A stretch of 64,000 nucleotides of DNA from Vibrio gigantis (GCF_024347515.1 NZ_AP025492.1:124001-188000), one strand, 5' to 3'. Shown: positions 1-11,136, counted from the stretch's first letter. Program-made: numbers and translations. The notes: generated by a model from the letters alone, not told the origin.

Positions 1-9
1 GGAATAAGC

Positions 10-945
10 ATGTTTAAACTCATAACACCAACCACCGAAAATCAACTAAATAAGTATTACCATTTTCGTTGGCAGATGCTCCGTGAACCTTGGCGAATGC
101 CTGTAGGTTCTGAGCGCGATGAATATGACCCAATGAGTCACCATCGCATGATTGTTGATGGCCGTGGGCGCCCGATGGCGATTGGTCGTCTGTACATCAC
201 CCCAGATCTAGAAGGTCAGATCCGCTACATGGCGGTTAAGAACTCTCGCCGAAGCAAAGGCATGGGTTCGCTTATCCTGGTTGCGCTAGAGTCATTAGCA
301 CGCCAAGAGGGCGCTAAGCGTTTGGTGTGTAATGCACGTGAAGATGCGATCTCATTCTATGAGAAGAATGAATTTGAACGTCGTGGTGAGATTAACGATC
401 AACGTGGCCCTGTGCGTCATCAACAGATGGTTAAACACCTTGATCCGATGGCTGACGTACTACGTAAGCCTGAGTGGTGTAATGAGCTTCAGCAACGCTG
501 GGAACATCAGATCCCGATCAGTGACAAGATGGGCATCAAGATTAACCAATACACGGGGTACCAATTTGAGTGCAGTGCTCAGCTGAATCCCAACTTGAAC
601 CCTCATAACACTATGTTTGCAGGCTCTGCCTTTACCTTGGCGACCTTAACGGGGTGGGGGATGACTTGGTTATTGATGAAAGAGCGTGGGCTGACTGGTG
701 ATATTGTACTAGCAGACAGTAATATTCGTTATCGTCACCCGGTTGAGCAAAACCCTGTTGCCTCTACCTCATTGGATGGGATCAGTGGTGACTTGGACCG
801 TCTCGCGTCGGGTAGAAAGGCACGTATCATCATTCACGTGACCATTCATAGCGGCGATGTGGAAGCGGTAGAGTTTACGGGAACCTATATGCTGATCCCC
901 GACTATAAAAAGATACTCTCGACAGATTCTAAAGTGAGCGAATAG
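10..945 (+). CDS. Bifunctional GNAT acetyltransferase / YiiD-type thioesterase fusion
   Basis: The 311-residue protein has two parts. Residues about 1-145 are a GNAT acetyltransferase with the acetyl-CoA loop RRSKGMGS near residue 77-84. Residues about 155-305 resemble the YiiD C-terminal hotdog thioesterase (NPHNTMFAGSAF segment near 198). E. coli YiiD has the same fusion; its substrate is not established. The start at position 10 follows a purine-rich GGAATAAG, but only nine bases of upstream sequence are in view, so an earlier start cannot be excluded. It is convergent with the AsmA-like gene, and the two share a terminator hairpin. Family assignment is confident; the physiological role is unknown. 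Confidence 0.85.
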   Translation: MFKLITPTTENQLNKYYHFRWQMLREPWRMPVGSERDEYDPMSHHRMIVDGRGRPMAIGRLYITPDLEGQIRYMAVKNSRRSKGMGSLILVALESLARQEGAKRLVCNAREDAISFYEKNEFERRGEINDQRGPVRHQQMVKHLDPMADVLRKPEWCNELQQRWEHQIPISDKMGIKINQYTGYQFECSAQLNPNLNPHNTMFAGSAFTLATLTGWGMTWLLMKERGLTGDIVLADSNIRYRHPVEQNPVASTSLDGISGDLDRLASGRKARIIIHVTIHSGDVEAVEFTGTYMLIPDYKKILSTDSKVSE

Positions 946-976
946 CTGACACCTGTAATACTGTAGATGTTGATCG

Positions 977-1008
977 AAAGCGCTACTCCAGAGGAGTGGC
1001 GCTTTTTT
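977..1008. terminator. Terminator between GNAT-thioesterase gene and AsmA-like gene
   Basis: A GC-rich hairpin (980-989 pairing with 993-1002, loop AGA) is followed on the plus strand by a T-run at 1003-1008. It ends the upstream plus-strand gene. The stop codon of the convergent AsmA-like gene lies inside the stem. Confidence 0.8.
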
Positions 1009-2953
1009 GTTGGCAGTCGTTAATCTCAGAATACTCAGCTTGGTCGAGCTTGCCTGAGATTTGGTTGCATGGGTCGGACAGCATAATCGAGAGCGAGTGT
1101 TGCTCTGTTTTAAGCAAGTCGAGTTCCCCAGACACCTCACCATTGAGCGTTTGAATTCTTTGTTCGCCTTGCTCCGCTGCCGATGCACCAATAATGTGCG
1201 CCGGTTCAAGTGTGAAACGCCCACGGTCAAAATTCGCATTAAGTTCTGGGATCTCGAAGACGTTATCGGTTGAGGTTTCAGAAAGGGTGTCGTTAAAGGT
1301 CATCACACCTTGGCGAATGCTGCCAGTGAGTTGCCCTGTGGTTGAGTAACCCAGCATCAATGAGTCACCGTATAACCCTGCGGCTTGAAGTTCGAACTCG
1401 CCATAACCGGTTGCATCGAGCGGCAATCCAAGTCGCTGCAGCATGGGTGCTATGGGTAAACCATCGGCAGAGATATCTATGCTCCATGGCCTACTGATTT
1501 GGTTAAAGTCGAGTGTTGCGTTAGCTTCAATGTAGCCATTCCGCAGTGGCGCAAACAGGCGTGTCAGCGTCCACTTTCCTTGTTCGCTATTCATTTCAAC
1601 CACAGGTTGAGCGCTGAGAATACTTTGATAGCTGGCATCATTGGCGCTGGCCATAAGCTTTCCTTGCCACAACCCTAGCTTTCTATCCTTCAGTAGTTGA
1701 ACTTGGTGTCCTTCCATGTGCAGCCCAGAGACTTGCCAGTAAGGCTTTTGTGCAAGTTGGATGAGTTGGGTACGTTCTACATTTAGTCGGTCTATAGAGG
1801 CTTGTTGAAGCTCTTTAAGCCAGGGTAGGAGGCGTGCCGCTGGCAGAGGTTTATCTTGATTTTCTGTGACCCATTTAATGCCTTGCAGGTCGAGCTGAGC
1901 CAATTTAATGCTGCTAGGGGTAACTTCACCATTGAACTGAACTGTGCCCTGCAGGAACTGAGTATAGAAATCTTCAATCAGAATCTGGTTTGTTTCTAGG
2001 TTGAGCTTGATATTTGGCTCGATGAAGATGTCATCATCAAGGGTCACTCCTTCTGCTTGCAGAGAAAAAATGGCTTTCTGCTGCTTCCACAGCTCAAATG
2101 GAAGTTGAATATTTTCTAAAGAGGCATCAAAAGCGACAAGGTGTCCGTTCTCCCATTCCACGTCGCTACGCAAAATATCTAAGCTATTGATGTGATTGAC
2201 CTGAATACCTTCCACATCCCACTCTTTGCTTAGTAGGCTTTGGGTCTGTTTCTTATTGAGTCGTAAACCATCAACGGTCACATTCACTAACGACCAATCT
2301 TGCTGATACTGCTCTGCTTGTCCGGAAATCTTGGCGCCGCGCCAGTCAAAAGAAGCACCATAAAGGGTGCTGTCATTCGGCTTGAGGTCTAGATCAATCA
2401 ACAGGTTATCGAAGGCTTCTCCTTGCCAATACAGTTGTGAGGCAGAGAGTTGGGTTTTTCCATAAGGCAGAAGCGAGTTGTCGTCGTTCCATGTTGGGGC
2501 AGAGATCTGCAGGTCGATGTCTCGCACATTAAACTCTGGCGTCGAGAAATCTAGATTATTGATTGCCAACTGACGCAGCTTGAGGTTTGGTTGGATAAAC
2601 ACTGATGTGAGTGTTGTTAGATTGTCGGCTTCTAACTGTAGTCCGCTGATCAACACAGAGTCTAAAACCAGTTTGGCTTCAAGGAGAGAGTCTGGGCTGA
2701 ACCAAAAATCGATCTTGTCGATATACAGAGGTGCCTGTTTTTCGGGTTGGCTTTGGGTAATGCCCATTAAGGTGATGTGATAAGGCGCCTGATACTCTAA
2801 ATCTTCAATGAGCACAGGTTGTTCAATCGTATGTTTGATAAAAAAGTTAGCCACATCCGCACGGTATTGGGTCTGCAGGCTTAATAGCAACGCTGCGATA
2901 GCTGCAACGGCGATAGCCAATACAATGCCGAACACCATGAATACCTTTTTCAT
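983..2953 (-). CDS. AsmA-family inner-membrane-anchored protein
   Basis: The 656-residue protein has an N-terminal membrane anchor (residues about 5-27, rich in Ala/Ile/Leu). A long beta-rich periplasmic domain of repeated hydrophobic-polar strands follows, as in AsmA/YdbH/TamB-type bridge proteins. Members of the AsmA clan are implicated in phospholipid transport between the membranes; assigning that role here is inference from the family. A stand-alone unit: the pckA terminator lies upstream. The AAGGA directly abuts the first ATG, so the exact start is uncertain; a second ATG lies five codons in. The C-terminus is encoded inside the terminator hairpin of the convergent gene. Confidence 0.75.
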   Translation of the reverse strand: MKKVFMVFGIVLAIAVAAIAALLLSLQTQYRADVANFFIKHTIEQPVLIEDLEYQAPYHITLMGITQSQPEKQAPLYIDKIDFWFSPDSLLEAKLVLDSVLISGLQLEADNLTTLTSVFIQPNLKLRQLAINNLDFSTPEFNVRDIDLQISAPTWNDDNSLLPYGKTQLSASQLYWQGEAFDNLLIDLDLKPNDSTLYGASFDWRGAKISGQAEQYQQDWSLVNVTVDGLRLNKKQTQSLLSKEWDVEGIQVNHINSLDILRSDVEWENGHLVAFDASLENIQLPFELWKQQKAIFSLQAEGVTLDDDIFIEPNIKLNLETNQILIEDFYTQFLQGTVQFNGEVTPSSIKLAQLDLQGIKWVTENQDKPLPAARLLPWLKELQQASIDRLNVERTQLIQLAQKPYWQVSGLHMEGHQVQLLKDRKLGLWQGKLMASANDASYQSILSAQPVVEMNSEQGKWTLTRLFAPLRNGYIEANATLDFNQISRPWSIDISADGLPIAPMLQRLGLPLDATGYGEFELQAAGLYGDSLMLGYSTTGQLTGSIRQGVMTFNDTLSETSTDNVFEIPELNANFDRGRFTLEPAHIIGASAAEQGEQRIQTLNGEVSGELDLLKTEQHSLSIMLSDPCNQISGKLDQAEYSEINDCQQKSATPLE

Positions 2954-3016
2954 TCCTTGAAAGCCTTAAATTTCAATAGTCTCAAAACAGAGTGGAACAA
3001 AAAGGGGCAAGCAGCA

Positions 3017-3044
3017 ACAAAAAAGCCCCTCAAAAGAGGGGCTT
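3017..3044 (-). terminator. Terminator of pckA
   Basis: A perfect 9-bp stem (3023-3031 with 3036-3044, loop of four) is followed by a U-run on the minus strand. It lies 60 bases after the pckA stop codon and before the AsmA-like gene. Confidence 0.85.
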
Positions 3045-3107
3045 GCTACAAAAATATCACTTTAAATTGGGCGTTCGCTTTTGGCTAAGCCCGAGCAGAT
3101 GATTGGG

Positions 3108-4733
3108 TTAGTCCAGTTGAGGGCCAGCCGCAACCAGTGATTTACCTTCAGCGTTGTCTGTGTACTTATCAAAGTTGTTGATGAAGCGTTCTGCTAGATC
3201 TTTCGCTTTGCTTTCCCATTGTAGTGGGTCAGTGTACGTGTCGCGTGGGTCTAGGATCGCTGGGTCAACATCATGCAGCGCTAGTGGTACTTCTAGGTTG
3301 AACATAGGGATAACCTTAGTGTCAGCCTTGTCGATAGAACCATCTAGGATAGCGTCGATGATGCCACGCGTATCTTGGATAGAGATACGTTTGCCAGTAC
3401 CGTTCCAACCTGTGTTTACTAGGTAAGCTTCAGCGCCAGCTGCTTCCATGCGTTTCACAAGTACTTCAGCGTACTGAGTTGGATGAAGCGTTAGGAACGC
3501 CGCGCCAAATGCTGCAGAGAAGGTAGGAGTCGGCTCTGTGATACCGCGCTCTGTACCTGCTAGTTTCGCTGTGAAACCAGATAGGAAGTGGTACTTCGTT
3601 TGCTCTGGAGTCAGTTTAGAAACTGGTGGTAGTACACCAAATGCATCAGCAGTCAGGAAGATAACCTTTTGAGCGTGACCTGCTTTTGATACTGGCTTAA
3701 CGATGTTATCGATGTGGTGAATCGGGTAAGAAACACGAGTGTTTTCTGTTTTAGAACCGTCATCAAAATCGATAGAACCATCGCCACGAACCGTTACGTT
3801 TTCTAGCAGTGCATCACGGCGGATAGCATTGTAGATTTCTGGTTCTGCTTCTTTAGATAGACGGATAGTCTTCGCGTAACAACCGCCTTCAAAGTTGAAG
3901 ATACCGTCGTCGTCCCAGCCGTGCTCATCATCACCGATTAGCTCACGTTTAGGGTCTGTTGATAGCGTTGTTTTACCTGTACCAGATAGACCGAAGAATA
4001 CCGCTACATCGCCTTTCTCGCCGACGTTTGCACTACAGTGCATTGAAGCGATACCTTGCAGAGGAAGTAGGTAGTTCATCATTGCGAACATGCCTTTCTT
4101 CATCTCACCGCCGTACCAAGTACCACCGATGATTTGAACGCGCTCTGTTAGGTTGAAAGCAACGAAGTTTTCAGAGTTTAGCCCCTGTTTTTCCCAGTTA
4201 GGGTTGGTTGTTTTAGCACCGTTCATTACTACGAAATCAGGTTCGAACGTTGCTAGCTCTTCGTCAGTTGGACGAATGAACATGTTCTTAACGAAGTGCG
4301 CTTGCCACGCTACTTCAGTGATAATACGCACGCTTAAGCGCGTATCTGGGTTAGCACCACAATAACCGTCGATGACAAACAGGCGCTTGCCAGATAGCTG
4401 AGTTGTCACAAGCTCTTTTAGCTCATTCCATACTTCAGTTGTAATCGGTTTGTTGTCATTCTTGCCTTGATCTGACCACCACATGGTATCGCGGGTCGTG
4501 TCATCTTTAACAATGTACTTATCTTTTGGTGAGCGGCCAGTAAAGATACCAGTGTCTACCGCAACAGAGCCGAGTTCCGTTACTACGCCTTTTTCGTAGC
4601 CTTCCAAACCTGGCAGTGTTTCTTCAACGAATAACTGCTCGTAGCTAGGATTACGAAGAACTTCAGTAACGCCAGTCAGTCCGTGCTTAGTTAGATCAAT
4701 TTGTGCAGCCTTTGTATGTTCCATAACGGTCAT
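3108..4733 (-). CDS. pckA: Phosphoenolpyruvate carboxykinase (ATP)
   Basis: The 541-residue length matches ATP-type PEPCK. It converts oxaloacetate and ATP to phosphoenolpyruvate, CO2 and ADP, the entry step of gluconeogenesis, in the cytosol. The kinase P-loop [11 protein letters not shown] is near residue 248, followed by the metal-binding GDDEHGW. The substrate-binding FTGRSPKDK is near residue 63 and the C-terminal TGWNGTGKR contributes to the nucleotide site. A strong AAGGAGC lies at good distance from the ATG. Transcribed alone, with its own terminator. Confidence 0.97.
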   Translation of the reverse strand: MTVMEHTKAAQIDLTKHGLTGVTEVLRNPSYEQLFVEETLPGLEGYEKGVVTELGSVAVDTGIFTGRSPKDKYIVKDDTTRDTMWWSDQGKNDNKPITTEVWNELKELVTTQLSGKRLFVIDGYCGANPDTRLSVRIITEVAWQAHFVKNMFIRPTDEELATFEPDFVVMNGAKTTNPNWEKQGLNSENFVAFNLTERVQIIGGTWYGGEMKKGMFAMMNYLLPLQGIASMHCSANVGEKGDVAVFFGLSGTGKTTLSTDPKRELIGDDEHGWDDDGIFNFEGGCYAKTIRLSKEAEPEIYNAIRRDALLENVTVRGDGSIDFDDGSKTENTRVSYPIHHIDNIVKPVSKAGHAQKVIFLTADAFGVLPPVSKLTPEQTKYHFLSGFTAKLAGTERGITEPTPTFSAAFGAAFLTLHPTQYAEVLVKRMEAAGAEAYLVNTGWNGTGKRISIQDTRGIIDAILDGSIDKADTKVIPMFNLEVPLALHDVDPAILDPRDTYTDPLQWESKAKDLAERFINNFDKYTDNAEGKSLVAAGPQLD

Positions 4734-5007
4734 AGGTGCTCCTTGTAGGATATTTTGTAGGGATTTTGTATTAATTTTTTATTGTTATCTGCTCACCATG
4801 CTAGCAACGAGACTCGGGGGAAACAGGGATACAGCTCAAAAAATATCCACATTAACCATGGGGTTTTAAGCGTCTCGTCACATATTGGCCTAACTAGTCT
4901 ATCCTGTACGCAAACCTTTGCGCTAGGGGCGAGAACATTATTAATTGATTAAAATTAAGCGGTGATTTTATTACGAGATGTTACGGAGTTTGCGCTGTTT
5001 TGATCAC
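4734..5007. other. pckA upstream region
   Basis: About 270 bases between the pckA start and the hslO terminator. No protein-like frame. It must hold the pckA promoter; I could not assign -35/-10 boxes or a convincing CRP site with confidence. Confidence 0.5.
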
Positions 5008-5037
5008 AAAAAAGGCCAGCTTAGTGCTGACCTTTTT
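5008..5037 (-). terminator. Terminator of the hslR-hslO unit
   Basis: An inverted repeat (AAAAAGGYCAGC arms around a five-base loop) ends in a T-run on both strands. It lies about 35 bases beyond the hslO stop codon. Confidence 0.8.
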
Positions 5038-5070
5038 GGGGTAAATTACGTGTTTTTGGTACGCCGTAAA

Positions 5071-5949
5071 TTAATGAACCGTATTGCTGCCTTTATCTGC
5101 TGCTTCTGCGTACAGTGCGTCAACATCGTTCTTGTCGAACGAGTAGTTTGTGCCACAGTAATCGCAGTGTAGACCAACGCTTCCTTCGGTGCTTAGGATG
5201 TCGTAGATCTCTTCTTGAGCAACGGTAATGATTGCTGCTGCGCTTCGATCGCGTGAACAACCGCAGAAGAATTCAACCGGTTGTGGTGTGAATAGCTGTA
5301 CTTTCTCTTGGTTGTATAAACGGTAAAGCAGCTCGTTCGCTTCTAGAGTGAATAGCTCTTCGTTTTTAACGGTATCTGTTAGTTGCTCTAGGTGCTCGAA
5401 GTCATCTGGAGTACCAGTACCGTCAGGCATCACTTGTAGCAACATACCCGCAGCATGTGCTTTGCCTTCATGCTCACCAGTACGCAGCCATAGACGAGTC
5501 TTAAGCTGTTCAGAGTTAGCGAAGTAGCCTTCAAGTACTTGTGCAAGCGTGTCACCTTCAAGACCAACGATACCTTGGTAACGCTCACCTTTCTTAGGAT
5601 CGATGGTGATCACTAGGTGACCTTTACCCATTAGGTCGTGTAAACTTGCGTCGTCTGCGATATCACCTTCAAAGCGAGCCACACCACGGATCTTCTGATC
5701 GTGGTCGCCATTGATAACTGCTAGAGATACTGGGCCGTCACCTTGCAATTGCATAGTGATAGAGCCTTCAAACTTTAGAGTCGCAGTCAGTAGCGTTGTT
5801 GATACCAATAGCTCACCCAGTAGCTTTTGCACGGGTGTTGGGTATTCCTTGCTAGAAATAATCTGTTGGTACGCTTCATCCATTTGTACCAATTCACCAC
5901 GTACTGATAGGTCTTCAAATAGGTAGCGATTTAAAACATTGTTGGCCAT
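5071..5949 (-). CDS. hslO: Redox-regulated chaperone Hsp33
   Basis: The 292-residue protein aligns along its length with Hsp33, a cytosolic holdase activated by oxidation. The C-terminal zinc-binding redox switch is complete: CGC near residues 230-232 and CDYC near 261-264, giving the four conserved cysteines. It begins 18 bases after hslR, so the two are very probably co-transcribed, as is common in gammaproteobacteria. A hairpin terminator follows. Confidence 0.96.
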   Translation of the reverse strand: MANNVLNRYLFEDLSVRGELVQMDEAYQQIISSKEYPTPVQKLLGELLVSTTLLTATLKFEGSITMQLQGDGPVSLAVINGDHDQKIRGVARFEGDIADDASLHDLMGKGHLVITIDPKKGERYQGIVGLEGDTLAQVLEGYFANSEQLKTRLWLRTGEHEGKAHAAGMLLQVMPDGTGTPDDFEHLEQLTDTVKNEELFTLEANELLYRLYNQEKVQLFTPQPVEFFCGCSRDRSAAAIITVAQEEIYDILSTEGSVGLHCDYCGTNYSFDKNDVDALYAEAADKGSNTVH

Positions 5950-5967
5950 TTGGCTATTCCTTCTAGC

Positions 5968-6354
5968 TTATTGATGCTTGAACTTGATGATGTCACGACG
6001 TTGCTTCTTATCAGGGCGACGCTCTGGAGCTGGGTTATGAGCATTCAGTTTACGCTGTGTCGCAAACTCTTCTCTTTTTGCCAAGCTCTCGGTGGTTTCT
6101 TCGTAGAGGGTTTGAGCGATCGGAGCTCCACCGCGATGGGCAGAGATTTTCTCGATCGTCACCGTCTTTTCTTCATTACCTTGGCGCAGTGTAATCACAG
6201 CCCCAAGTTCGACAATTTTACTTGGCTTGCTGCGCTGACCATTATAGTGGACTTTGCCACCATCGACCATGTTACGAGCAATCGACCGGGTTTTGTAAAA
6301 ACGAGCTGCCCACAACCATTTATCGAGTCTGACAGCTTCATTAGCAGTTTTCAT
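5968..6354 (-). CDS. hslR: Ribosome-associated heat shock protein Hsp15
   Basis: The 128-residue protein carries an N-terminal S4 RNA-binding domain (VRLDKWLWAARFYKTRS start) and a basic tail (RRPDKKQRRD). Hsp15 binds free 50S subunits carrying nascent chains after heat shock. It is the first gene of the hslR-hslO pair. Length and domain match the family. Confidence 0.94.
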   Translation of the reverse strand: MKTANEAVRLDKWLWAARFYKTRSIARNMVDGGKVHYNGQRSKPSKIVELGAVITLRQGNEEKTVTIEKISAHRGGAPIAQTLYEETTESLAKREEFATQRKLNAHNPAPERRPDKKQRRDIIKFKHQ

Positions 6355-6425
6355 ATAGGACTGTGCCTTATTAAGTGAAAAATGAATGCGGTTTAACTGT
6401 AATGAACAGTGCGCAACATGTTTTT

Positions 6426-6441
6426 GATGATGCTTATCACA
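6426..6441. promoter_or_regulatory. Possible CRP site between hslR and gspC
   Basis: GATGA-N6-TCACA matches the CRP consensus fully in the right half and in three of five positions in the left half. It lies between the divergent hslR and gspC genes. This is a weak call from pattern only. Confidence 0.25.
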
Positions 6442-6643
6442 TTAAGTAGAAGCTTAAAGTGGAGGCGGTTGGCATTTTTTTCAAGTCATAAGACAAAATA
6501 GCCATGTTATGCCGATTTATAGATTTGCTATGATATAGTTCAGGATCTTATGGCTTAAATAAGCTTGGTATCGAACGAATGAATAAAAAAGCTGAAAGTT
6601 TAATGATTTGCAGCGTTTGTCGTCATGAAAAGGGACAAGGACA

Positions 6644-7567
6644 GTGAACTTTTTAGAGCTCAAAAATCGCGTAGGAAATTCTCCTATGTTGAGCCGCTTA
6701 TTAGAGAATGGATTTGTACTTCAGCAGAAACTAAGCCTAGCGACCTGTTGTGTATTGATTGCAGCTTCCGCATGGATTTTAGGACAACTTGCATGGTTTA
6801 TCGAACCTGCTGAGCAAACCGTCGTGCCTTGGGCTGCAACGGCTTCCTCGTCTCCTGCCCCTAAATCGACGCTTGATATCTCTTCTTTGCAGCAGAGCAA
6901 CATGTTTGGTGCTTATAACCCAACCACGCCAGCTGTCGTTGAGCAGCCAGTTATCCAAGATGCACCAAAGACACGATTGAATCTGGTTTTGGTGGGGGCT
7001 GTCGCCAGTTCGAATCCAAAACTGAGCTTAGCGGTGATCGCGAATCGCGGCACGCAAGCAACCTACGGCATTAACGAAGAGATAGAAGGCACTCGAGCTA
7101 AGCTCAAAGCTGTGTTAGTGGATCGCGTAATCATTGATAATTCAGGTCGAGACGAAACACTGATGCTTGAAGGTATTGAATACAAGCGTTTGGCTGTATC
7201 AGCGCCTGCGGCACCTCGTAGCTCTTCTTCAGTTCGTGGTAATAACCCGGCTTCTGCAGAAAAGAAGCTTGATGAAATTAAAGCGAAGATAATGAAAGAT
7301 CCGCAACAAATCTTCCAATATGTTCGCCTGTCTCAGGTGAAGCGCGACGATAGCGTTATTGGTTATCGTGTGAGCCCTGGCAAAGATTCAGAACTTTTTA
7401 ACTCAGTAGGGCTCCAAAGCGGAGATATTGCTACTCAGTTAAATGGTCAAGACCTGACTGACCCCGCCGCTATGGGCAACATATTCCGTTCTATCTCAGA
7501 GCTGACAGAGCTAAACCTCGTCGTTGAGCGAGATGGGCAACAACATGAAGTGTTTATTGAATTTTAA
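6644..7567 (+). CDS. gspC: Type II secretion system inner-membrane protein GspC
   Basis: The 307-residue protein has a short cytoplasmic N-terminus, one membrane segment (about residues 30-53), the periplasmic HR domain (about 105-185) that contacts secretin GspD, and a C-terminal PDZ domain (about 215-305). It couples the inner-membrane platform to the outer-membrane secretin and helps select substrates. The GTG start is preceded by an AAGG. It is the first gene of a twelve-gene gspC-N operon (called eps in Vibrio). Similarity to V. cholerae EpsC is strong from memory, for example DAPKTRL and YGINE. Confidence 0.95.
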   Translation: MNFLELKNRVGNSPMLSRLLENGFVLQQKLSLATCCVLIAASAWILGQLAWFIEPAEQTVVPWAATASSSPAPKSTLDISSLQQSNMFGAYNPTTPAVVEQPVIQDAPKTRLNLVLVGAVASSNPKLSLAVIANRGTQATYGINEEIEGTRAKLKAVLVDRVIIDNSGRDETLMLEGIEYKRLAVSAPAAPRSSSSVRGNNPASAEKKLDEIKAKIMKDPQQIFQYVRLSQVKRDDSVIGYRVSPGKDSELFNSVGLQSGDIATQLNGQDLTDPAAMGNIFRSISELTELNLVVERDGQQHEVFIEF

Positions 7568-7608
7568 AACTTTGCGTCCAACGAAGGACGAAAGTGTAGG
7601 AGAAGTAC

Positions 7609-9633
7609 GTGAAGCATTGGTTTAAGAAAAGTGCATGGTTACTGGCAGGAAGCTTAATCTGCACACCCGCAGCCATCGCGAGTGATTTTAGTGCCAGCTT
7701 TAAAGGCACTGATATACAAGAGTTTATTAATATCGTTGGTCGTAACCTCGAGAAAACGATCATCGTTGACCCATCGGTGCGTGGGAAAATCGATGTACGT
7801 AGCTACGACGTGCTTAATGAAGAGCAATATTACAGTTTCTTCTTAAACGTATTAGAGGTGTATGGCTACGCGGTTGTTGAAATGGACTCTGGTGTTCTTA
7901 AGATCATCAAAGCCAAAGACTCTAAAACTTCGGCAATCCCTGTTGTTGGTGACCGTGATTCGGTCACTGGTGATAGTGTTGTAACACGTGTAGTGACGGT
8001 TCGTAATGTCTCGGTTCGTGAACTTTCTCCTCTACTTCGTCAACTGAACGATAACGCAGGTGCGGGTAACGTTGTGCATTACGACCCAGCTAATATCATC
8101 CTGATTACTGGCCGAGCGGCGGTAGTAAACCGTTTAGCTGAAATCATCAAGCGTGTTGACCAAGCGGGTGATAAAGAGATTGAAGTCGTTGAGCTGAAAA
8201 ATGCCTCTGCGGCAGAGATGGTGCGTATTGTTGACGCCCTAAGCAAAACCACAGACGCGAAGAATACGCCGGCATTCCTACAGCCTAAATTAGTTGCGGA
8301 CGAGCGTACCAACGCGATTCTGATTTCCGGTGACCCTAAGGTGCGTAGCCGTCTAAGAAAGCTTATCGAGCAACTTGATGTAGAAATGGCGACCAAGGGC
8401 AACAACCAAGTTATCTATCTTAAATATGCAAAAGCCGAAGATTTGGTTGATGTGCTGAAAGGCGTGTCGGACAATCTGCAGTCAGAGAAGCAATCATCAA
8501 CCAAAGGCAGTTCATCGAAACGTAACCAAGTAATGATCTCAGCTCATAGTGATACCAACTCTTTGGTTATTACTGCACAGCCAGACATCATGAATGCGTT
8601 GCAAGATGTGATCGCCCAGTTGGATATTCGTCGTGCTCAAGTATTGATTGAAGCTCTAATTGTTGAAATGGCAGAAGGTGATGGCGTTAACCTTGGTGTG
8701 CAATGGGGTAACCTAGAAACGGGTGCCATGATTCAGTACAGCAACACTGGTGCATCGATTGGTGGTGTAATGGTGGGCCTAGAAGAGGCGAAAGATACTG
8801 AAACGACCACTGCAGTCTATGACGACAACGGCGACTTTGTGCGTAATGAGACGACTACAGAAGCTGGTGACTATTCAACCTTGGCTTCTGCACTTTCTGG
8901 TGTTAATGGCGCGGCTATGAGTGTAGTGATGGGTGACTGGACTGCATTGATTAGTGCGGTAGCCACCGATTCAAACTCAAACATCCTATCTTCTCCAAGT
9001 ATTACCGTAATGGATAACGGCGAAGCGTCGTTCATCGTAGGTGAAGAAGTTCCGGTTCTAACTGGTTCTACGGCTGGTTCAAGCAACGATAACCCATTCC
9101 AAACCGTTGAACGTAAAGAAGTAGGTATTAAGCTGAAAGTTGTGCCACAAATCAATGAAGGCGACTCGGTTCAGCTACAAATAGAACAAGAAGTGTCGAA
9201 TGTATTAGGTGCAAACGGAGCCGTTGATGTGCGTTTTGCGAAGCGTCAACTGAATACGTCGGTGATTGTCCAAGATGGCCAGATGTTGGTACTTGGTGGC
9301 TTAATTGACGAACGCGCACTGGAAAGTGAATCTAAGGTGCCATTCTTGGGTGATATCCCTGTTCTAGGGCATTTGTTCAAATCAACCAGTACTCAGGTTG
9401 AGAAAAAGAATCTAATGGTATTCATTAAGCCAACCATCATCCGTGATGGCATGACGGCTGACGGTATCACTCAACGTAAGTATAACTTCATCCGAGCGGA
9501 GCAGTTGTACAAGGCTGAGCAAGGACTTAAATTAATGGCAGACGATAACATCCCTGTATTGCCTAAATTTGGTGCCGATATGAATCACCCGGCTGAAATC
9601 CAAGCCTTCATCGATCAAATGGAACAAGAATAA
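7609..9633 (+). CDS. gspD: Type II secretion outer-membrane secretin GspD
   Basis: The 674-residue protein has a signal peptide (about 1-24, ending near AIAS), periplasmic N0-N3 domains, and the secretin core with VPVLTGS and the late [14 protein letters not shown] segment. It forms the outer-membrane channel through which folded exoproteins leave. It starts at GTG after AGGAGAAG. The stop overlaps the gspE start by one base (TAATG). Confidence 0.97.
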   Translation: MKHWFKKSAWLLAGSLICTPAAIASDFSASFKGTDIQEFINIVGRNLEKTIIVDPSVRGKIDVRSYDVLNEEQYYSFFLNVLEVYGYAVVEMDSGVLKIIKAKDSKTSAIPVVGDRDSVTGDSVVTRVVTVRNVSVRELSPLLRQLNDNAGAGNVVHYDPANIILITGRAAVVNRLAEIIKRVDQAGDKEIEVVELKNASAAEMVRIVDALSKTTDAKNTPAFLQPKLVADERTNAILISGDPKVRSRLRKLIEQLDVEMATKGNNQVIYLKYAKAEDLVDVLKGVSDNLQSEKQSSTKGSSSKRNQVMISAHSDTNSLVITAQPDIMNALQDVIAQLDIRRAQVLIEALIVEMAEGDGVNLGVQWGNLETGAMIQYSNTGASIGGVMVGLEEAKDTETTTAVYDDNGDFVRNETTTEAGDYSTLASALSGVNGAAMSVVMGDWTALISAVATDSNSNILSSPSITVMDNGEASFIVGEEVPVLTGSTAGSSNDNPFQTVERKEVGIKLKVVPQINEGDSVQLQIEQEVSNVLGANGAVDVRFAKRQLNTSVIVQDGQMLVLGGLIDERALESESKVPFLGDIPVLGHLFKSTSTQVEKKNLMVFIKPTIIRDGMTADGITQRKYNFIRAEQLYKAEQGLKLMADDNIPVLPKFGADMNHPAEIQAFIDQMEQE

Positions 9634-11135
9634 TGGCTGAATTGGTAGGGGCGGCACGTACTTATCAGCGCTTGCCGTTTAGCTTTGCGAATCGCTATAA
9701 GATGGTGTTGGAATACCAGCACTCTGAACGTGCGCCGGTGCTTTATTATGTAGAGCCTCTAAAATCGGCGGCGATCATTGAGGTAAGTCGAGTTGTGAAA
9801 AATGGCTTCACGCCACAAGCGATCAGCGCAGACGAATTTGATAAAAAACTGACGGACGCGTACCAGCGTGACTCGTCAGAAGCTCGCCAACTAATGGAAG
9901 ACATTGGTGCCGACAACGACGACTTCTTTTCGCTAGCAGAAGAGCTGCCTCAAGACGAAGACTTACTCGAATCAGAAGACGATGCACCAATCATCAAGTT
10001 GATCAATGCGATGCTGGGCGAGGCAATCAAAGAAGGTGCTTCGGATATTCATATCGAAACCTTTGAGAAATCGCTGTCTATCCGTTTCCGTATTGATGGT
10101 GTGTTACGTGATGTGTTAGCGCCGAGCCGTAAACTGGCTCCATTATTGGTTTCGCGTGTAAAGGTTATGGCGAAGTTGGATATTGCGGAAAAACGCGTGC
10201 CACAAGATGGCCGTATTTCTCTGCGTATTGGTGGCCGAGCGGTCGACGTTCGTGTATCAACCATGCCTTCTTCACATGGTGAGCGTGTGGTAATGCGTCT
10301 GTTGGACAAGAACGCGACTCGTCTAGACCTGCATAGTTTAGGCATGACGGCAGAGAACCACGAGAACTTCCGAAAACTGATCCAACGTCCACACGGTATT
10401 ATCTTGGTTACAGGTCCTACGGGTTCTGGTAAATCAACGACCCTGTACGCTGGCCTGCAAGAGCTCAACAGCAACGAGCGAAATATTCTCACGGTTGAAG
10501 ATCCTATTGAATTTGATATCGATGGCATTGGTCAAACACAGGTGAACCCTAAGGTTGATATGACCTTTGCTCGTGGCTTACGTGCCATTCTTCGTCAAGA
10601 TCCCGATGTCGTAATGATTGGTGAGATACGTGACTTGGAGACCGCTGAGATCGCTGTTCAAGCCTCTTTGACGGGTCACTTGGTAATGTCGACTCTTCAC
10701 ACCAATACAGCAATCGGTGCGATTACACGTCTACGTGATATGGGCATCGAACCCTTCTTGATCTCTTCTTCGCTGCTGGGTGTTCTGGCTCAGCGCTTGG
10801 TTCGTACTCTGTGTAACGACTGTAAAGAGCCTTACGAAGCAGATAAAGAACAGAAAAAGCTGTTTGGTATGAAGAAGAAAGAGAGTTTGACGCTTTACCA
10901 TGCAAAAGGATGTGAAAGCTGCAGTCACAAAGGTTATCGAGGCCGTACTGGTATTCATGAACTACTGATGATTGACGATTCGGTACAAGAGCTGATTCAC
11001 AGTGAAGCTGGTGAACAGGCAATTGAGAAAGCAATTCGTGGCACAACACCAAGTATTAGAGATGATGGCTTGAGCAAAGTTCTTAAAGGGGTAACGTCCC
11101 TAGAAGAAGTGATGCGCGTGACCAAGGAAGTCTAA
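9633..11135 (+). CDS. gspE: Type II secretion assembly ATPase GspE
   Basis: The 500-residue cytoplasmic ATPase powers pseudopilus assembly. Walker [10 protein letters not shown] is near residues 261-269, the Asp box and Walker B ([12 protein letters not shown]) near 325, and a tetracysteine zinc module is present (CNDC near 394, CESC near 428). The N-terminal domain that binds GspL is present. Translationally coupled to gspD (1-base overlap) and one base before gspF. Confidence 0.98.
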   Translation: MAELVGAARTYQRLPFSFANRYKMVLEYQHSERAPVLYYVEPLKSAAIIEVSRVVKNGFTPQAISADEFDKKLTDAYQRDSSEARQLMEDIGADNDDFFSLAEELPQDEDLLESEDDAPIIKLINAMLGEAIKEGASDIHIETFEKSLSIRFRIDGVLRDVLAPSRKLAPLLVSRVKVMAKLDIAEKRVPQDGRISLRIGGRAVDVRVSTMPSSHGERVVMRLLDKNATRLDLHSLGMTAENHENFRKLIQRPHGIILVTGPTGSGKSTTLYAGLQELNSNERNILTVEDPIEFDIDGIGQTQVNPKVDMTFARGLRAILRQDPDVVMIGEIRDLETAEIAVQASLTGHLVMSTLHTNTAIGAITRLRDMGIEPFLISSSLLGVLAQRLVRTLCNDCKEPYEADKEQKKLFGMKKKESLTLYHAKGCESCSHKGYRGRTGIHELLMIDDSVQELIHSEAGEQAIEKAIRGTTPSIRDDGLSKVLKGVTSLEEVMRVTKEV

Positions 11136-11136
11136 T

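Noticed and set aside
769..1239. 156-codon minus-strand frame
   Set aside because: Lies across two real genes and has no family look or ribosome-binding site; a shadow frame.
4995..5010. CRP site near GATCACA upstream of pckA
   Set aside because: Only the right half-site fits; the left half does not match TGTGA.
4978..5172. 64-codon plus-strand frame
   Set aside because: Runs through the hslO terminator and the hslO 3' end; no ribosome-binding site.
5950..6378. 142-codon plus-strand frame opposite hslR
   Set aside because: Entirely antisense to a clear hslR gene; composition fits a shadow frame.
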